From: Acanthacorydalis orientalis
Taxonomy: Eukaryota; Arthropoda; Insecta; Megaloptera; Corydalidae
Direction of reading: 5' to 3'
DNA length: 64,000 nucleotides
NCBI GenBank assembly: GCA_034766995.1
Contig: CM068317.1
Span: forward strand, 34,106,001 to 34,170,000
In this document: positions 59,136 through 64,000 of the stretch, piece after piece
Position numbering within the stretch: position 1 is the stretch's first letter
How the letters are laid out: every line of letters begins with the position of its first letter
Notes under the pieces: model-generated
What the model saw: only the letters and a program-made list of their open reading frames with translations
Told to the model about the DNA's origin: nothing
Databases searched by the model: none
Made by a program: the position numbers and the translations under genes

Positions 59136-59470
59136 GAAAAAATTAATGGGTTGATATGAAATACGTGTCGATGAAAATGTCATGTAGTTTGTTTAGAAGA
59201 ATTTGTGATCGAGAATATTCTACAGGGATAAATGAAGCATTAAATAAATATTTTTTTAAAAAAAAAATTACAATCATATTAACACTCTATGTTTTCAAAA
59301 CTAGTGATGTTAATGATAAAAGTTTGATTAAAATTCAATGTAGACGGCCATTTTCCTGAATTAAATTTAAAAAAAATGTATAGGACTATGTATGTACATT
59401 AAAGTTATATTTCTTAGTTGTCCACTTTTCTGATTAAAGTAAATAATGACAATGAGGAAAATATTTTTTT
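59136..59470. other. AT-rich non-coding DNA
   Basis: A 67-codon plus frame (59156-59359) is unrecognised and AT-rich. Confidence 0.4.
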
Positions 59471-59473
59471 CTA

Positions 59474-60035
59474 TTAGATTGGTAGGAGAACAATTGCAGT
59501 TTTTGTTTTCTGAATTCTAACCTTAATTTTTTCACTGTGTTATTTTATCATGTTCATGTTAATATCATTTTAAAGTGTATTTTCGCTCTGTATTTTGATA
59601 AAATCGACTTTGTTTTTATTATTAATTTTATTTAAAATTGGCCTATTGAATTAAAAACGGAAAATAAGTAAATAAGAGCATTTTTTGTATGAGTTAAAAA
59701 CGAGTAGTACAGCAGCAGAAACTGCTCATAAAGTAATGATGTTTTTGATGTGGTTATTTTTAAGGGATGAGCAGTGTAATGGTCGTTCCAAAAATTTTGT
59801 ACTGAGGACAAGAACCTTAAAGATAAAGAAGGTTGCGAGTGCCCTTCTTCAGTTCATAACGATCAACTGAAAGCTTTAATTGAATCAAAATCACGCACAT
59901 TAATTCGAGAGCTTTCACAAAAGTTAGGTGCTAATCATCCCACAATTCTTGGATCAATAAAAACAGCTAGGAAAATCAAAAAAAAAATTATATAAGTATA
60001 AAAGTCACACAGCAATTATTTTTCTACCAATCTAA
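59474..60035 (+). mobile_element. Short mariner, copy D (562 bp)
   Basis: The ends are TTAGATTGGTAGGAGAACAA and CAATTATTTTTCTACCAATC followed by TAA. TA lies on both sides, a clean target duplication. The interior matches copies A-C: MYELKTSSTAAETAHK with a broken HTH region, then LKALIESKS-like and SHPTIL-like remnants, then the same direct jump to the 3' end. The frame is broken by stops and frameshifts. A retrotransposon remnant begins just to the right. Confidence 0.88.
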
Positions 60036-60057
60036 TAATATCATTTGTAAAAAAATC

Positions 60058-60310
60058 ATGTAATACACTAAACACCACAGGAAAGAAAACTTGATTTGGT
60101 TTGGACACGTCACCCAATTTATTGAATAAATACAGTAATACAGAGTTTGGAAATAGATAGCATTAGAAAGAGGGAAACTCAGAAGGCTGAGAAGAAACGG
60201 AAGCAGCGAGATGGAAAAGAATATGAAATCATGTAAAAGAATGAAGGGGTGGAATTGAACGAAATGATTGCTACGATAAGTATTGATCGAGTTTAAGAAT
60301 TAGAAAAAGA
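60058..60310 (+). pseudogene. Second non-LTR retrotransposon C-terminal fragment
   Basis: The plus strand reads ENLIWFGHVTQFIE, then LERGKLRRLRRNGSSEM, then ELNEMIATISIDRV-like remnants with a frameshift. This matches the layout of the last part of many non-LTR reverse transcriptase ORFs: a WFGHV-type motif, an Arg-rich G(R/K).R...W linker and a C-terminal acidic tail. Only about 80 codons remain, so the family cannot be named. It differs from the fragment at 9.9-10.6 kb. Confidence 0.55.
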
Positions 60311-61135
60311 TATAAACTCTTTTAAACATAAATATTTGCAAAAACAGAAATTTAGTACAAAAATCAAAATCAGTTATGATATTATATATAATCGATATGA
60401 AAAGTGACGTTATTCAATAATGATTCAAAAGATTACATTATGATATTTGAATGATCAATAATTAACCTGAAATCTTGTCAGTATAAAACAGTAGATTCAT
60501 TTATATACATTTTTTGCCAAAAGAGATTAATTTGGATTATTATTGTCAGTTATGTGCGAATAAAATAAAACATAAACCGATTTTAAATTTAGTTAGAAAA
60601 TGAATATCATAATACAATAATGCTTTTTAATTGCCTATTAATTTATTGAGTACATAAAAACATATATAAATTATTTATACACGTTATTTTTATTAATTTT
60701 GTTTTAAAATATATTTATGACGGATTCTAAAAAAAAACAAAATTAAAAATAATTTATATAAAGATATAAATAAAAGGGCAGGACATTTTTTTTGGTCTTA
60801 AAAAATGTGATATTTATAACTCAATTTGTTTTGTTAATAGGTCAATTTATATGCATTTAAAAAGAGTGCAAGCAAACTTAATGAAAAAATTTACATTTAA
60901 TAATATGTTACATATTATTTTGTTCATGAATATTTTTAAAACAGTTTTTCAGTTCGGCAGTAAATTGTTTTTCTTTTTTAATAAAGAATATTTATAATAA
61001 CAATAATTATTATTATAATGATTTAAATCAATAATCATATTATTCATAATAATATATCAGAAACCCTTTCTATAAAATCAACTGTGTCTTTTTAGATTTT
61101 AACGTTTGAGTGACTTCTTACAATATAAACAGGGT
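60311..61135. other. AT-rich non-coding DNA
   Basis: No recognised feature. A symmetrical AT-rich tract (ATAATAATTATTATTATAATG) lies near 60993-61021. Confidence 0.5.
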
Positions 61136-61139
61136 TTGT

Positions 61140-61495
61140 TTTACTTCCCCGGTATTAGTGGTCGAATGGGGTGATTTGTGGAAAGGGAAGGTGGTTTTGA
61201 ACTGCAATAGAGATTATGTCATGTGTGGTTTTGATTATGTTGTTTATGAGCGAATGGCGTGCGTTGACGATTAGCAACGAGTGCCGGCTGCATGTATACA
61301 GCTCGCGGGTTTGAAGATGATTAATAGAATGTGATCGGTGACTGATCACGCTCAACTGATATATGCGTGAAGCTGGCGTGTTGCGTATCGTGTTTATAAA
61401 ACGAAGATTGAAATCAAACGAATCGTACGATTCAATATATACTGTCGTGTGTTGTTTTGATATGGATAGATGCTTATCATTTTATATGCACTCGA
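61140..61495. promoter_or_regulatory. Higher-GC island with TATA-like box and a perfect 14-bp palindrome
   Basis: GC-richer from 61145 to about 61470: TTCCCCGGTATTAGTGG, GAGTGCCGGCTGCATG (about 61280), ATCGGTGACTGATCACGC (about 61334-61351) and GCTGGCGTGTTGCG. GTTTATAAAACG at about 61392-61403 is TATA-like, and GAATCGTACGATTC at 61420-61433 is a perfect palindrome. A 66-codon minus frame (61155-61355), His/Ser-rich, is unrecognised. A promoter or enhancer is the preferred reading. Confidence 0.33.
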
Positions 61496-63065
61496 TTTGT
61501 GGTAAGTGAGTGGGTATTAAAATACATTTACTTAAAACAAATAGATAAATATTTGCATAAGGTTTAATTATGGTTCAATATGGAAAATAAAATAAATGTC
61601 ATGTTCAATTGTGCCCAACACTGTTGTTAAAAATAAATTATTCGTATGGTAAATATGTGAAAATGAGTATATTTTTGTTCTAAATATAAATTTATATTTC
61701 AATTCATTATTTAGTTCAGTACTCCTCAAACTATATGCTAAAATGCACTGATGTATAGCAAATATTTGCCAGATGTCTCAAGTACAATTGAATGGATTAT
61801 TTTGTCGTTTGGAGTTTTTGGTGAAAAATATTTAAAAAAGTAATACGTCAGGTCTAACATTTCTTTTAGAGGAAAAAACATTTTATCACAATTTTTTTTA
61901 TAAAACATGTCTGTTGTTTTCTTTTGAATTTCTGCTGCAGATAACTACTACATAATTTTAAATAAGTATTTGGATATTTTATTATTTAATTTATTGTCTC
62001 TCTTATACAGCATTTCTAAACCTGTAAAACAAATAAATCAAAGAATTGTGTGACAATTTCTGATGTTGTTAGTGGAAAATATGTGACTGTAGTCGTCATT
62101 CGTTTTCTTATTGAAACGTTATGAATGACACCAGTACCATATCTGCTATTGATGAAATTTGCCTTAAATACACTTACTTATATTAATCATAATACATTTT
62201 TATCATATGTAGGTTAATTTTTAATTATAATTTATTCAGATAATATGAAATATCTGTGTAAAGATATTATAAAAAAAATAAAAACTAAGAAATGATAAAA
62301 AAAAGAATTTGTTCATTTATGGATAACTATTAATCAATGAAATAATCATTATAACGTTAAATTATTTATAAACTTCAAATCTGGATGTTTATTTATTTAT
62401 TTCTTTTTTTCCAAAAAAGTAATGCTATCTTTAACATTATATAGTTTGAGTACATAAAAGATATTCAACAAGAACTGTAGAATTATTTCATTAGCGTTCA
62501 TAAATGACATTTAAGATATGAGTTTAAATTATAAACAAAACTTAAAGACTCTATGAATAGCTTAGAAAATTATTAATGAATTTTAATGATTTCGAGTTTG
62601 AGTAAATTACTCCAATCTTATTATTTGTCGTTTCATTTGTTTATTTCTGTACATTTTTAATAATATTTTTTTCAGAATAATACTTGTTATTCTTATTATC
62701 TAAATATAATAGAATTTATTCAACTTCCATAATAAGTATATAAATAAGGTTATCACCAAGACAGTATAAATCGTAGATATGCTAAGTGGCACTAAAAATA
62801 AAAGATAATACGAGTAGAATTATTATAGAAATTTTTATTATTAATTTATATAAATAAATTTGCGGGAATATAGACTTTCATTTTTAATGAGTTATTATTT
62901 GAAATTTAACTTGTGTTAAAAATTCATATAAAGTAAAGGTGTCAACATAGTAAATGAACATATTTTTATTTTTTTCTTTCTGCCACTAGGAGACAAAACA
63001 CAAAACACTACCCTGCCAAATTTCTCTCTCTCTTTCGTTATCTCTCTCTATCTATCTATATATAC

Positions 63066-63111
<46 letters not shown>

Positions 63112-63560
63112 CCATGCATTTACATCATTTACATTTATATATGTGTAAATAACGGTTTCAGGAAAACATGCTAAAATTTGCATTAATTTGTAACTAGAGT
63201 TAAATGATTACTTCTGACAAAATTCTAATGGTGAATGAAAAAGATTTATACAAAGTTTTGATGCATGAAAAAATAAGAGTTAAAAAACTATAAAACATAA
63301 GTGATATAATCGGATGAATCAGACTATTTCCGCAGAAAAAAATATAAGGCAATGTAAAGAATCTAATATGCGCTTTATCCTCGTTTGCTAGGCATATCAA
63401 ATGAATATCTTTTTTATCTACCACGTTCATCAGATTTTATCGCTTGACTTTAATGGCAAATAAATGTTAATTTTTACTTCCTTATTTTTTGTATTCATTA
63501 TAGTGTGAATTGTATAAATGTATATATATATATATATTTATTTAGGGGTGTAAAAAGAAA

Positions 63561-63593
<33 letters not shown>

Positions 63594-64000
63594 CAATGAC
63601 ATTAAAACAGTTCATTCAGTTAAACTGATACGAGGCTATGTACATCCAGTCCAGTGGTCTTTCATCTTCAAATTAAATAAAGTTTCAAATCACTTATAAA
63701 TCGAACCATTGAAGCATCAGTCATAAGAGCTTCGTTTTTCTTACTGTGATATTCAGTGAAACTTAGGTTACTTACTGTATCGTCATTGTTTCTCATGTTA
63801 AAAAGAAGTTTATGAAGTTTTATTTTTTTACATTGAAAATTATTTTTTTCATTTTAATTTAAGTAATCTTTGTTATTTTACTTTAAACCCTGATCCCTTT
63901 CAAACAAGTATAGAAAATTAATTATGTTTACAATAAATAAAAAATATAACTCTTAAAATATGAACATCATTTAGATAATGTAAAGATTTACAAATTTTAT
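61496..64000. other. AT-rich non-coding DNA to the end of the window
   Basis: No gene or transposon end was recognised. A compound CT/TA array is listed separately; TA tracts lie at 63519-63536 and 63562-63591. Minus frame 63200-63430 and plus frame 63505-63699 are unrecognised, and the latter has Tyr-Ile runs. Confidence 0.5.
63021..63109. repeat. Compound (CT)n(CTAT)n(TA)n microsatellite
   Basis: TCTCTCTCTCT, CTATCTATCTAT, ACATATACATA and a TA tract in series. Confidence 0.94.

Overview
The window looks like intergenic or deep intronic DNA from an animal nuclear genome, most probably an arthropod and perhaps a hymenopteran. The reasons are a very low G+C content (about a quarter by eye), dozens of (TA)n and compound (TA)n(CA/TG)n microsatellites, several decayed mariner-family transposons, and fragments of non-LTR retrotransposons. 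There is no bacterial-style gene organisation. I found no rRNA, tRNA or CRISPR array, and no complete host protein-coding gene. Most open frames longer than 60 codons are (TA)n arrays read as Tyr-Ile repeats, or chance frames in AT-rich DNA. The species call is an inference.

Layout. From 1 to 9 kb there is AT-rich DNA with higher-GC islands near 1.6-1.9, 5.1-5.3 and 8.6-8.8 kb. A dispersed repeat with an internal microsatellite occurs twice, at about 6.6 and 9.5 kb. From 9.93 to 10.59 kb lies a reverse-strand C-terminal fragment of a non-LTR retrotransposon, with a (TA)n array at each end. From 11 to 24 kb there are microsatellites, islands, two abutting mariner termini (19.0-19.15 kb), a possible retroelement 3' tail (20.4 kb) and a possible first coding exon (21.26 kb). 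From 24.6 to 27 kb there are two copies of a short inverted-repeat MITE (a third is at 48.3 kb) and a 57-bp insertion bracketed by a perfect 12-bp direct repeat. From 28 to 45 kb there are further islands and long AT-rich stretches. From 45.9 to 60.3 kb the DNA is transposon-rich: four short mariners sharing one internal deletion, one near full-length mariner pseudogene, and a second retrotransposon scrap. The same stretch holds a tandem array of short palindromes with coding-like patches (46.95-47.51 kb), a sharply bounded GC-rich 27-codon frame (52.63 kb) and an unidentified coding-like island (58.87-59.13 kb).

How the parts relate. The mobile elements repeatedly adjoin (TA)n DNA. The retrotransposon 3' end runs into a TA array, the MITE copies lie between TA tracts, and a mariner-type TA target duplication is seen at several copies. 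The higher-GC islands recur every few kilobases and carry motif-like sequences (E-box, AP-1, POU-octamer, TCF, Pho/YY1-like, perfect palindromes). They are the best candidates for conserved regulatory DNA or short exons of a neighbouring gene. This is inference from composition and motif reading; no comparison could be run.

Nothing here can be named as a new biological system. The most promising leads are the HTH-only short mariner family, the 57-bp insertion, the palindrome array with flanking frames, and the 58.9-59.1 kb island.
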